A DNA stretch of 64,000 nucleotides from Oceanicola sp. (GTDB taxonomy: Bacteria; Pseudomonadota; Alphaproteobacteria; Rhodobacterales; Rhodobacteraceae), in NCBI GenBank assembly GCA_017792405.1, contig CP051231.1, forward strand, positions 446,634 to 510,633, written 5' to 3'. Numbering within the stretch: the stretch's first letter is position 1; every line of letters starts with the position of its first letter. Below the pieces are notes generated by a model. The model saw only the letters and a list, made by a program, of their open reading frames with translations. It did not search any database and was not told the origin of the DNA. Shown piece by piece: positions 44,226 through 54,418 of this stretch. Both the position numbers and the translations under genes were made by a program.

Positions 44226-44599
44226 CAGATGAAGCCTCCGATTACGTACGACAACATGGCGAGTAAGGCTCCGATGAGCGCCAGACCGAGAACGCAATGG
44301 GTGATGAAGCGAGACGCGGCTTCGTTGTCGGCGGTCACCTCTCTGGCGGAAACACGATCCCCGGCCAAAAACCTACTCCAGACCAGCCGGCCCATTTGGA
44401 ATGGCGCGAGAAGCGCCGAGATCACGGTGGTTTCGACGATTGCGGAGACGGTGATGATTGCGATGAAGCCCATGAAGACCACCCAGCCGCCTGTCAGCAG
44501 GAGGTCGGTCATGAAAAAGCCCAAGGACACGATAAGCAGGGCTACGAGGGCCGTGACCGCAACAGACAGGACATCGAAGAGGCGCGTCAGCAAACTCAT
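44225..44599 (-). CDS. Unknown membrane protein inside the purine transport operon
   Basis: 124 residues with three probable membrane segments: LFDVLSVAVTALVALLIVSLGFFM, GGWVVFMGFIAIITVSAIVETTVISALLAPF, and FITHCVLGLALIGALLAMLSYVIGGFI. Between the second and third is a charged loop (RFLAGDRVSAREVTADNEAASR). It overlaps the upstream permease by 4 bp (ATGA) and the downstream permease by 1 bp, so it is translated as part of the unit. I know no such component in standard BMP transporters; it may be an accessory subunit or assembly factor (inference). Confidence 0.7.
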   Translation of the reverse strand: MSLLTRLFDVLSVAVTALVALLIVSLGFFMTDLLLTGGWVVFMGFIAIITVSAIVETTVISALLAPFQMGRLVWSRFLAGDRVSAREVTADNEAASRFITHCVLGLALIGALLAMLSYVIGGFI

Positions 44600-45671
44600 G
44601 CGGCGGCTCCCTGCTTCAGGCGGATGCGGTAGTTGGTGAGCAGGTCCACCGCGAGGAGGAAGAAGAGCAGCATGCCCTGGAAGAGCTGGATCGCGGCGGC
44701 CGGGAGTTGCAGTTGCGATTGGGCGATTTCGCCGCCGATGTAGGTGAGCGCCATCAGCAGCCCGGCGAGCAGGATGCCGACGGGGTGGAGGCGTCCGAGG
44801 AAGGCGACGATGATGGCAGTGAAGCCGTAGCCCACGTTGAAATCGGTGGTGATCTGGCCCGCCGGGCCGGAGACTTCGAAGAGGCCTGCGAGGCCCGCGA
44901 GCGCGCCGGAGGTGCCGAGGCAGAAGAGCACGAGGCGGGTGGGGTTCACCCCAGAGAAACGGGCGGCGCGGGGGGCTTGCCCGGCGAGGCGGATGTTGAA
45001 GCCGAGCATGTGGCGGGTCAGCAGGATGTAGGCGAAGATCACCGCGATGAGGGCGAAGGCGACGCCCCAGTGGAGGCCCGCGTTCTGGCTGATCCACGAT
45101 GTTGCCGATGGGTACTGCGCCAGGTTGCGCGAGCCGGGAAAGCCGAAGCCCTCTGGGTTTTTCATCAGCCCCACGGCCATGCCGCGCAGCAGGTTTTCGG
45201 CCACGTAGACGAGCATCAGCGAGACGAGGATTTCATTGGTGCCGAAGCGGGTTTTCAGCACCGCCGGGATCATCGCCCAGGCCCAGCCGCCGAGGGCGCC
45301 GGCGAGGACCATGAGCGGGAAGATGATGAAGGACTCCGTGGGATAGAAGGCGAGGCCCACGCCTGCGCCGCAGAGCGCGCCGATGATGTATTGGCCCTCG
45401 GCGCCGATGTTCCAGATGCCTGCGCGGAAGCCCAGCGAGAGGCCAATGGCGATGAGGATCAGGGGTGCCGCCTTCACCAGCAGTTGCGGGCGGTAGAAGA
45501 AGGCGTGCTGCCCGAGGAGCGGGTCGTAGAAGATGGTGCGGATGGCGGCGATCGGGTCTTTGCCGAGCGCGGCGAAGAGGAGGCCGCCGAAGATCATGGT
45601 GAGGAGCACCGCGAGGAGCGGGGTCGAGTAGCTCCAGGCCTTGGAGGCGTTGGGGCGCTTTTCGAGGCGGA

Positions 45672-45675
<4 letters not shown>
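44596..45675 (-). CDS. Nucleoside/purine ABC transporter permease (NupP-like)
   Basis: 359 residues. Multi-spanning permease with SLGFRAGIWNIGAEGQYIIGALCGAGVGL, the mark of this group, and NEILVSLMLVYVAENLLRG. The ATPase-contact loop is IRLAGQAPRAARFSGVN. It partners the second permease 3' to it. It overlaps the ATPase gene by 4 bp upstream and the small membrane gene by 4 bp downstream. Confidence 0.9.
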
Positions 45676-47200
<1,525 letters not shown>

Positions 47201-47204
<4 letters not shown>

Positions 47205-48136
47205 CCGGTCATGTCCCCCTTCGTGGCAGTTGCCTGCTTTTCGAGCATGGAGAGTAGCTGCGCGGCGGTGGAAATCGCAATGGCCTGCGGGTGTTTGCCG
47301 TGGGCCGGGTCACCGATTGGGCACTGGATGCGCGAAATTTGTGCAGGGTTATGGCCTGCGGCGGCAAGGCGGGTGCGGAAGCGGGCCCATTTGGTGGCCG
47401 AGCCTATGAGGCCGATGGAGGCGGCGGGGCGGGCGAGGAGGGTGTCGCAGAGGGCGAAGTCGAGGCTGTGGGAATAGGTCAGGATGACGTGGTGCGCGGC
47501 GGCGGGGGCCGTGGTGGCGAGGTTCGGCAGGTCGCCGATGGTGGGGGGCACGGGTGGGGCTTCGGGGAAGCGGTCGGCGCTGGTGTCGGCCCATGTGAGG
47601 GCGACGGTGTCGAGCGGGGCGAGGGTGGCGGCGAGGGCGCGCCCGACGTGACCTGCGCCCCAGATCCAGACGGGGGTTCGCGGGGTGGTCATCGGCTCGA
47701 GCAGCCAGCCGCTTTCATATTTGATGTCAGGGGGATGCGAGCCGTTGCGGGCGGCAGAGAGGGCGCGGGCGATGGCGAGGGGCGGCTCGAGTGGAGCGGT
47801 TTCAGACACCGGGCGGCCGTAGGCGGGGGCTTCTGCCGGGGCCTCAGTGAAGCTCTCCAGCGCGAGGGTCACGGTGCCGCCGCAGCATTGGTTCATCGCC
47901 GGGCCGAGGGGGAGGGTTACGGTCACGGGCGGTGCGCCCAGCCGGGCGCGGGCCATGGCGCAGGCCTCCCATTCCAGCGCGCCCCCACCGATGGTACCCT
48001 GTTGGCCGCCGGGCCAGACCAGCATCGCTGTGCCGGGGCCGCGCGGGGTGGAGCCTTGGGCGCTGACGACCACCACGCGGACCACCGCGCCATGGGCGGC
48101 GATGGCTTGGGCGAGGGCGTCACGGTCGAAGCTCAT
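47201..48136 (-). CDS. xdhC: Xanthine dehydrogenase accessory protein XdhC
   Basis: 311 residues from ATG 48136 (overlaps xdhB by 4 bp). XdhC binds and sulphurates the molybdenum cofactor and hands it to XdhB; it is not part of the final enzyme. Visible marks: VVVSAQGSTPRGPGTAMLVWPGGQQGTIGGGALEW, NQCCGGTVTL (cofactor-binding Cys pair), and a C-terminal Rossmann domain with WIWGAGHVGRALAATLAPL and SIGLIGSATKWARFRTRL. Confidence 0.95.
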
Positions 48137-50532
48137 CCTCGGGCTCTCGCAATGGCTTCGAGCACGTGCTCGGCGGTGGCGGGGGCCTCGAGCGCCGGGT
48201 AGTGCGGGCCGCAGGCGGCGCAGGCGTCCGACAGCGCCATGAGCGCCGAGATGCCGAGCATGAAGGGCGGCTCGCCGACGGCCTTGGAGCGGTAGATCGT
48301 GGGCTCCCGGTTGGCGTTGGGCCAGAGGGCGACGTTGAACACGGGGGGCCGGTCGGAGCAGGCGGGGATCTTGTAGGTGGAGGGGGCGTGGGTGGTCAGG
48401 CGGCCTTTCGCGTCCCACACCAGCTCTTCGGTGGTGAGCCAGCCTGCACCCTGGATGAAGCCGCCCTCGACCTGGCCGATATCGAGCGCGGGGTTCAGGG
48501 AGGAGCCTGCGTCATGCAGGATGTCTACGCGGAGCATGCGGTTTTCGCCGGTCAGCGTGTCGATCACCACCTCGGTCAGCGCGGCGCCATAGGCGAAGTA
48601 GTAGAACGGGCGGCCTTGGCCCTTTATGCGGTCCCAAGAGATGCCGGGGGTCTTGTAGAAGCCGGTGGCGGAGAGGGAGACGCGGCCGACGTAGGCCTCG
48701 GCGATGGCCTTCTGCCATGGGATCGTGTTGCCGCCGACCTGCACGGTATCGTTCTGGAACTGCACCGTGGCAGGGTCGGCCTGATGAACCTCGGCGAGGA
48801 AGGCGCCGATACGGGCCTTCAGCTCGTCGCAGGCGGCGGCGACGGCCATGCCGTTGAGATCGGAGCCCGAGGATGCCGCGGTGGCGGAGGTGTTGGGCAC
48901 CTTGGCGGTGTCGGTGGCGGTGATCTTGACCCGTTCGAGCGGCACGCCGAAGCGGGCGGCGGCGACCTGGGCGACCTTCTGGAACAGGCCCTGGCCCATT
49001 TCGGTGCCGCCGTGGTTCATGTGGATCGAACCGTCCTGATAGACATGCACCAGCGCGCCGGCCTGGTTGAGGTGGGTCAGGGTGAAGCTGATGCCGAACT
49101 TGACGGGCGTGAGCGCGAGGCCCTTTTTCAGCACCGGGTTGGCGGCGTTGAAGGCGTCGACCGCCGCCTTCCGCGCGGCGTAATCGGCCTTCTTGCAGAG
49201 CGCCTCGACCATCTCGTGGCAAACCGAGTCCACCACCGGCTGGCCGTAGGGGGTGGTTTGCACGCCTTCGGGTGGAGGCGGCGGTGTTTCGGGGTCGTCG
49301 ACCTGGGTGGCGCCGCGGGAGCTGAGGTCTTCCTCGGCGGCGGAGACTTTGGGAGCCTCCAGTTGCATTTTCTTGCCGGAAGTATCCCCGCCGGAGGCAT
49401 AGAAGTTCTTCTGGCGCAGCGTTAGCGCCTCGATCCCGCTCTCGGCGGCGAGGTGGTCCATCACGCGCTCGATCCCCAGCATCCCCTGCGGGCCGCCGAA
49501 GCCGCGGTAGGCGGTGGCGCTCTGGGTGTGGGTCTTCAGGCGGTGCGAGACGATGCGCACGTTGGGGATGAAATAGGCGTTGTCGGCGTGAAGCATGGCG
49601 CGGTCGGCCACGGGCAGCGACAAGTCCTGCGCCCAGCCGCAGCGGGCGTATTGGGTGAAATCCACCGCAGTCAGCTTGCCGCCCGCGTCCACCCCGGCGC
49701 GGTAGGCGATGCGGAAGTCGTGGCGCTTGCCGGTGATCATCATGTCGTCGTCGCGATCATAGCGCATCTTGGCGGGGCGGCCGGTTTGCGCCGCCACCAC
49801 GGCGCAGGCGCAGGCGAGCGCGTTGCCCTGGCTCTCCTTGCCACCAAAGCCGCCGCCCATCCGGCGGATCTCGACGCGGACGGCGTTCATCGGCGTTCCG
49901 AGGGTCTCGGCGACCTTGTGCTGGATCTCCGTGGGGTGCTGGGTGGAGCTGTGGACGAGCATTTCGCCCCCCTCTTGGGGCAGGGCGAGGGCGGCCTGGC
50001 CTTCGAGGTAGAAGTGCTCCTGCCCGCCCATCTCCAGCGTGCCTTCGACCACGGTTGCGGCGGCGGCGAAGCCGGCGGCGAGGTCACCGCGGCCATATTC
50101 GCGTGGGCCGTCTTCGAAGCGGGAGTTGGCGGCGAGGGCCTCGTCAATGGTGAGGAGCGGGGTGTGCTCGGCGTAGGTGATTTCGGCGAGGCGGGCGGCT
50201 TTGCGGGCGGCGAGGTGGGTTTCGGCGACGACGAGGAAGATCGGTTGGCCGATGTAGTAGACCTCTCCGGCGGCGAGCAGGGGCTCGTCGTGGGCGGAGG
50301 GGGACACGTCGTTGGCGGCGGGGAGATCGTCTGCCGTGAGGACGGCCACGACGCCGGGGGCGGATTTGACGGCGGTCAGGTCGAGCGCGGTGACGGTGGC
50401 GCGGGCGTGGGCGGAGGTGCCGAAGGCGAGGTGCAGGCAGTTGGCGGGCACCGGGATGTCATCGACGTAGCGGGCCTGGCCGGTGACGTGGAGCGGGGCG
50501 GCGTCATGCGGGAGGGGTTTGGCGACACTCAT
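48133..50532 (-). CDS. xdhB: Xanthine dehydrogenase molybdenum-binding subunit
   Basis: 799 residues; oxidises hypoxanthine and xanthine to urate. Molybdopterin-binding marks: [60 protein letters not shown], and the active-site Glu in [12 protein letters not shown]. Residues about 381-424 ([15 protein letters not shown]... [12 protein letters not shown]) are a polar, Pro-rich stretch that looks like an insertion compared with Rhodobacter XdhB (about 777 residues). ATGA overlaps on both sides. Confidence 0.95.
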   Translation of the reverse strand: MSVAKPLPHDAAPLHVTGQARYVDDIPVPANCLHLAFGTSAHARATVTALDLTAVKSAPGVVAVLTADDLPAANDVSPSAHDEPLLAAGEVYYIGQPIFLVVAETHLAARKAARLAEITYAEHTPLLTIDEALAANSRFEDGPREYGRGDLAAGFAAAATVVEGTLEMGGQEHFYLEGQAALALPQEGGEMLVHSSTQHPTEIQHKVAETLGTPMNAVRVEIRRMGGGFGGKESQGNALACACAVVAAQTGRPAKMRYDRDDDMMITGKRHDFRIAYRAGVDAGGKLTAVDFTQYARCGWAQDLSLPVADRAMLHADNAYFIPNVRIVSHRLKTHTQSATAYRGFGGPQGMLGIERVMDHLAAESGIEALTLRQKNFYASGGDTSGKKMQLEAPKVSAAEEDLSSRGATQVDDPETPPPPPEGVQTTPYGQPVVDSVCHEMVEALCKKADYAARKAAVDAFNAANPVLKKGLALTPVKFGISFTLTHLNQAGALVHVYQDGSIHMNHGGTEMGQGLFQKVAQVAAARFGVPLERVKITATDTAKVPNTSATAASSGSDLNGMAVAAACDELKARIGAFLAEVHQADPATVQFQNDTVQVGGNTIPWQKAIAEAYVGRVSLSATGFYKTPGISWDRIKGQGRPFYYFAYGAALTEVVIDTLTGENRMLRVDILHDAGSSLNPALDIGQVEGGFIQGAGWLTTEELVWDAKGRLTTHAPSTYKIPACSDRPPVFNVALWPNANREPTIYRSKAVGEPPFMLGISALMALSDACAACGPHYPALEAPATAEHVLEAIARARG

Positions 50533-51893
50533 GGCTGCACCTCCAGCACGGAGGTGGCGGTGCCTTGGCTCTCGTGGAAGTAGCGGCGGAGCATGTTTTG
50601 CGCGGCGTCCATCCGGTAGGCGGCGGAGGCGCGCATGTCGGAGAGGGGCTGATAGTCGCTGGCGAGCGCTGTGGCGGCGGCTTCGATTGTGGCCTCTGTC
50701 CACGGATTGCCGGTGAGCGCGGCCTCGGTGGCGGCTGCGCGCTTTGGTGTGCCGGCCATGCCGCCGAAGGCGATGCGGGCCTGCGTGACGGTGCCGCTTT
50801 CGACGGTGATGTTGAAGCAGCCGCAGACGGCGGAGATGTCTTGGTCGAAGCGTTTGGAGAGCTTGTAGCAGCGCAGGGTGTCGGGCTGGCGGGGGAAGCT
50901 GACGCCTTCGACGAATTCGCCGGGGGCGCGGTCCTGCTTGCCGTAGTCGATGAAGAAGTCTTCGAGCGGGAGGGCGCGGCGGGTGTCGCCGTGGCGCAGG
51001 TGGAGGGTGGCGCCTAGGGCGATGAGGGCGGGGGGGCTGTCGCCGATGGGGGAGCCGTTGGCGATGTTGCCGCCGATCGTTGCCGCTTGGCGGACCTGCT
51101 CGGAGCCGTAGCGGCGGAAGAGTTCGGCGAGGGAGGGATGGTGCGGCGCGATGGCCTCGCGGAGGGTGGCGATGGGGGTGGTGGCGCCGATGCGGATTTC
51201 GGTCTCGGTCACATCGACGAAGTTCAGGTCGGTGACGCGGTGGAGGAAGGCGACCTCGCCCAGATCGGCGAGCTTTTTGGTGACCCAGAGGCCGACGTCG
51301 GTGGCGCCTGCGATGAGCGTGGCCTGCGGATGGGCGGCGTACCATTCGGCCAGCGCATCGGCGCTTTCGGGAATCTCCGGTTGCGGCTGCGCGCTGAGGG
51401 ACGAGGGGCTGGTGAGATGGGGCGGCACAGGCTCTTGCGCGGCGGCTTCGGCGGCGCGGACGATGGGGGCGTAGCCGGTGCAACGGCAGAGGTTGCCTGC
51501 GAGCTTGTCGTTGTAGTCGGTCGCGCCATTGGCGTGGGCGGCGGCCATGGAGGTGATGAAGCCGGGCGTGCAGAAGCCGCATTGCGAGCCGTGGTGCGCC
51601 ACCATCGCCGCCTGAACCGGGTGCAGCGTGCCATCGGGCGCGGCCACGCCTTCGACCGTGCGAACCTCTCGGCCGTGGAGGTGGGGGAGCAGCAGGATGC
51701 AGGCGTTCTGGGCCTGCCACGGGCCGGAGGGCAGCCGGGTCATGACCGTGCAGGCGCCGCAGTCGCCCTCGTTGCAGCCTTCCTTTGTGCCTTTCAGCCC
51801 GCGGCTTTCGCGCAGCCAGTCGAGCACCGTGGTGGTGGGGTGGGCGTCGCGCAGCGCCACGGTCTCTCCGTTGAGAAGAAACGTGATGTCCAT
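50529..51893 (-). CDS. xdhA: Xanthine dehydrogenase FAD/iron-sulphur subunit
   Basis: 454 residues, normal for bacterial XdhA. The N-terminal plant-type [2Fe-2S] cluster is in [13 protein letters not shown] and NACILLLP. The second [2Fe-2S] is in [12 protein letters not shown] and CRCTGY. The FAD domain from about 190 has [16 protein letters not shown] and [18 protein letters not shown]. It passes electrons from XdhB to NAD. First gene of the operon. Confidence 0.95.
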   Translation of the reverse strand: MDITFLLNGETVALRDAHPTTTVLDWLRESRGLKGTKEGCNEGDCGACTVMTRLPSGPWQAQNACILLLPHLHGREVRTVEGVAAPDGTLHPVQAAMVAHHGSQCGFCTPGFITSMAAAHANGATDYNDKLAGNLCRCTGYAPIVRAAEAAAQEPVPPHLTSPSSLSAQPQPEIPESADALAEWYAAHPQATLIAGATDVGLWVTKKLADLGEVAFLHRVTDLNFVDVTETEIRIGATTPIATLREAIAPHHPSLAELFRRYGSEQVRQAATIGGNIANGSPIGDSPPALIALGATLHLRHGDTRRALPLEDFFIDYGKQDRAPGEFVEGVSFPRQPDTLRCYKLSKRFDQDISAVCGCFNITVESGTVTQARIAFGGMAGTPKRAAATEAALTGNPWTEATIEAAATALASDYQPLSDMRASAAYRMDAAQNMLRRYFHESQGTATSVLEVQP

Positions 51894-52113
51894 GGAGTTA
51901 CCCGCCGCGTTACCGAATGCGTCCCCGAGGCCCGGCCTTCGATGCGGCGTAGAAAGCGGGCCTCAGCGGAGAGTTTGGCGGGGTGGGCGCGGGGGTGGCA
52001 AGGGGGAAATTGCCCGTTTGGGCGGCAAAGGGCCGGATTTGCCCGGTTTTTGGGCGGGTTGGCGGGCGACGTGCGTGGCTGCCGCCACGACACCCCACCC
52101 GCCATCCCGCGTG
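51894..52113. other. Intergenic region upstream of the purine operon
   Basis: 220 bp, GC-rich, no gene seen. It should hold the xdhA promoter, but I see no convincing -35/-10 pair. CGTGGC-TGCC-GCCACG (52074-52089) is a hairpin after the SRPBCC gene. A 23-bp stretch at 52088-52110 matches 2838-2860 after nrtA in 21 positions, so it may be a small dispersed repeat. Confidence 0.4.
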
Positions 52114-52584
52114 TCAGAGCCCTTCGGCGAGGGCAATGAGTTGGCTGGCGGCGGTGCCCCAGCCGTCCTGAAAGCCCATCTCGTCGTGGCGCCTGCAGTC
52201 TTCGGGGGTGCAGTGGCGGACGATGGCGTTGTATTTGGTGCCGCCGTCCTTCGGGGTGAAGGTGATGTCGGCCAGCATGAAGGGCTTCTCGTTCGGCACG
52301 AAGCCGGCGCGGACGAAATCGGTGAAGACGAGGCGGCTCTCGGGCTCGGCCAGCAGGAAGGCGCCCTCGTTTGGCATGTCTTCACCGTCGGGGCCACGGA
52401 AGCGGGTGAAGAAGCGGCCACCGGGGTGCGGCTCGACCACCGCCTCGGCGCAGCGCCACGGGGCGGGCACGAACCACTCGCAGAGCAGCTCTGGCGTGGT
52501 GAAGCACTTCCATACGGTGGCGGGGCTGGCCTTGATGTGGCGGGTGAGCGTGAGGTCGAGCTCGGGATTGATCGCGGGGGTCAT
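52114..52584 (-). CDS. SRPBCC (AHSA1-like) protein
   Basis: 156 residues from ATG 52584. START/Bet v 1-like fold of the AHSA1 type: LTRHIKASPATVWKCFTTPELLCEWFVPAPW, GGRFFTRFRGPDGEDMPNEGAFL, and the C-terminal helix DEMGFQDGWGTAASQLIALAE. Such proteins bind hydrophobic ligands; bacterial copies often follow an ArsR gene, as here. It overlaps the previous SRPBCC gene by 4 bp. Specific function unknown. Confidence 0.85.
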   Translation of the reverse strand: MTPAINPELDLTLTRHIKASPATVWKCFTTPELLCEWFVPAPWRCAEAVVEPHPGGRFFTRFRGPDGEDMPNEGAFLLAEPESRLVFTDFVRAGFVPNEKPFMLADITFTPKDGGTKYNAIVRHCTPEDCRRHDEMGFQDGWGTAASQLIALAEGL

Positions 52585-53042
52585 GCGGTTTCTTTCTCTG
52601 CGAGGCGGGCGAGGTTGGCGAGTGCCGCCGTCCAGCCCTGGGTGTAGCCTTCGGCCATCTCGTCGCCGATGAGGCTGGCGAGCTGGGCGGTGATGGTGAG
52701 GCGGCTGCCCGCGCCCTCCGGCGTGACCTCGATGGAGCAGAGGCCGGAGGAGAGCGGGGCGCCCTCGATGCGGATGGTCTCGGTGAAGATCAGCAGCGCG
52801 GGCGCGTCGATGTGGTGGAAGTCGGTGGTGACTTCGAACTCCGGGTTGTCGGCCGGGCCGCAGCGCGAAAGCTCCTGCCCGCCGGGGCGAATGTCGGCGT
52901 GGAGAATGTCGAGCCGGGTGTTCTCTGTCGGGGCGGCCCATTGCGCGCGGTACTCCGGCGAGGTGAGGAGCGGGAAGAGGCGCGCGGGCGGGGCGGCGAT
53001 GTTCTGGGTGAGGGTCAAGGTATCGTGGGTCAGGGCGCTCAT
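52581..53042 (-). CDS. SRPBCC (AHSA1-like) protein
   Basis: 153 residues. Second SRPBCC fold of the operon (LTQNIAAPPARLFPLLTSPEYRAQWAAP, LIFTETIRIEGAPLSSGLCSIEVTPEGAGSRLTITAQL, then GYTQGWTAALANLARLAE). It differs clearly from its neighbour, so it is not a recent duplicate. It overlaps arsR by 4 bp and the next gene by 4 bp. Ligand unknown. Confidence 0.83.
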   Translation of the reverse strand: MSALTHDTLTLTQNIAAPPARLFPLLTSPEYRAQWAAPTENTRLDILHADIRPGGQELSRCGPADNPEFEVTTDFHHIDAPALLIFTETIRIEGAPLSSGLCSIEVTPEGAGSRLTITAQLASLIGDEMAEGYTQGWTAALANLARLAEKETA

Positions 53043-53371
53043 GCGTCGCCTCCTTTTTCCAGTCGTTCGGCAAGGGCAGAGAGGCGGCCCAGCCGGCCCT
53101 CCCAGAGTTTGCGTTGCGTTGTGAGCCAGTTTTCGGCGGCGGCAAGCGGGGCGGCCTCGATATGAACGGTGCGGACGCGGCCCTTTTTTACGGACCGGGT
53201 GAGGCCTGCGGTTTCGAGAACCTTGAGGTGCTTGAGGAAGGTGGGCAGGGCCATGTCATGCGGGGCGTGCAGCTCGGAAACGGGGGCGGGGCCGCGGGTC
53301 AGGCGCTCGATCACGGCCCGGCGGGTGGGGTCGGAAATGGCGCTGAAGAAGCTGTCTAGATGGTTAGCCAT
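53039..53371 (-). CDS. ArsR-family transcriptional repressor
   Basis: 110 residues from ATG 53371. Winged helix-turn-helix: LDSFFSAISDPTRRAVIERLTRGPAPVSELHAPHDMALPTFLKHLKVLETAGLTRSVKKGRVRTVHIEAAPL. There are no Cys metal ligands, so it is not an arsenic sensor. It belongs to the subgroup cotranscribed with SRPBCC proteins. It probably represses its own operon through the repeats just upstream. Confidence 0.88.
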   Translation of the reverse strand: MANHLDSFFSAISDPTRRAVIERLTRGPAPVSELHAPHDMALPTFLKHLKVLETAGLTRSVKKGRVRTVHIEAAPLAAAENWLTTQRKLWEGRLGRLSALAERLEKGGDA

Positions 53372-53429
53372 GTGGCTAGGTAATGCGAGTCGGGTGACGC
53401 CGTCAAGATAGTTAGTTGAGTGGCTAGGT
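53365..53429 (-). promoter_or_regulatory. Probable ArsR operator and promoter
   Basis: The palindrome TAGCCA-TG-TGGCTA (53365-53378) covers the arsR start. GTGGCTAGGT occurs twice in the same orientation, at 53372-53381 and 53420-53429. Between them, on the minus strand, TTGACG (53406-53401) is a good -35, with a weak -10 (ATTACC) 17 bp on. The two boxes flank the promoter, the pattern of an autorepressor. Confidence 0.5.
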
Positions 53430-53457
53430 TTTGGGTGGAAGGTTCTTGCGGGTGGGA

Positions 53458-54369
53458 TCAGCCGAAAACGGACCACCCGGTTTCATGCGCCAGCGCTTCG
53501 ATCGCCTCGGTGCCGACCTTGGAGTTGCCCCAGGCGTTGAGGCCGGGGGACCAGACGGCGATGGAGGCGACACCGGGGACGGCGACGAGGATGCCGCCGC
53601 CGACGCCTGATTTGCCGGGCAGGCCGGTGCGGAAGGCGAAATCACCCGAACCGTCATAGTGGCCGCAGGTCATCATCAGTGCGGCGATGCGGCGGCGTTT
53701 GACCGGGGAGAGCAGCAGGGGGGCTGCGGGGAGGCCGGCGATACCGCGCCCGGCGCGGGCGAGTTGCTCGGTGGTCATCTCGATGGCGCATTGGTGGAAA
53801 TAGGTGCCGAGCACCAGCTCGGGCATGTTCTTCAGGTTGTCGTAGCTCTTGAGGTAGTTGGCGAGGGCCACGTTGCGGAAGCCGCTTGTGGCCTCGGAAT
53901 GGGCGACCTCGGCGTCGATGTGAATGTCTCCATCCTCCGCCGCGGCGCGGATGAAGGCGAGGATTTCGGAGAGGGCCTCTTTGGGGGCGCGGCCTGCGAG
54001 CAGTTCATCGGTAGTGACGAGGGCGCCGGCGTTGATGAAAGGGTTCCGGGGGCGGCCCTGCTCCTGCTCGAGCAGCAGAATGGAATCGAAACGGTCGCCC
54101 GAGGGCTCGCGCCCGACGCGGTGCCAGAGCGACTCGCCGATGCGGGAGAGGACGCAGGCGAGGGTGAAGACCTTGGAGACGGACTGGATGGAGAAGCGGG
54201 TTTGCGACTGCCCGGCAGAATGCGAGGTGCCATCGGCCAGCACGACCGAGATGGCGAATTGCGCCGGATCTACCCGCGCGAGTTCGGGGATGTAGGTGGC
54301 CACCTTGCCCCAGTCGGCGGCGGCGTGGGCGCGGGCATCGAGGCGCGAGAGGAGAGCGGGCAGGTCCAT
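53458..54369 (-). CDS. glsA: Glutaminase A
   Basis: 303 residues, normal. Serine-dependent beta-lactamase-like fold: catalytic Ser and Lys in TRFSIQSVSKVFTLA, NPFINAGALV, EATSGFRNVALANYLKS (Asn ligands), and the C-terminal GKSGVGGGILVAVPG. It hydrolyses glutamine to glutamate and ammonia in the cytoplasm. It is divergent from dnaE with 49 bp between, and the previous gene (arsR) is a separate unit. Confidence 0.95.
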   Translation of the reverse strand: MDLPALLSRLDARAHAAADWGKVATYIPELARVDPAQFAISVVLADGTSHSAGQSQTRFSIQSVSKVFTLACVLSRIGESLWHRVGREPSGDRFDSILLLEQEQGRPRNPFINAGALVTTDELLAGRAPKEALSEILAFIRAAAEDGDIHIDAEVAHSEATSGFRNVALANYLKSYDNLKNMPELVLGTYFHQCAIEMTTEQLARAGRGIAGLPAAPLLLSPVKRRRIAALMMTCGHYDGSGDFAFRTGLPGKSGVGGGILVAVPGVASIAVWSPGLNAWGNSKVGTEAIEALAHETGWSVFG

Positions 54370-54418
54370 GGGCGCGAGGCTACTTCAAACCGCCGCCGCG
54401 CCGCCATAGGGTAGCGGC

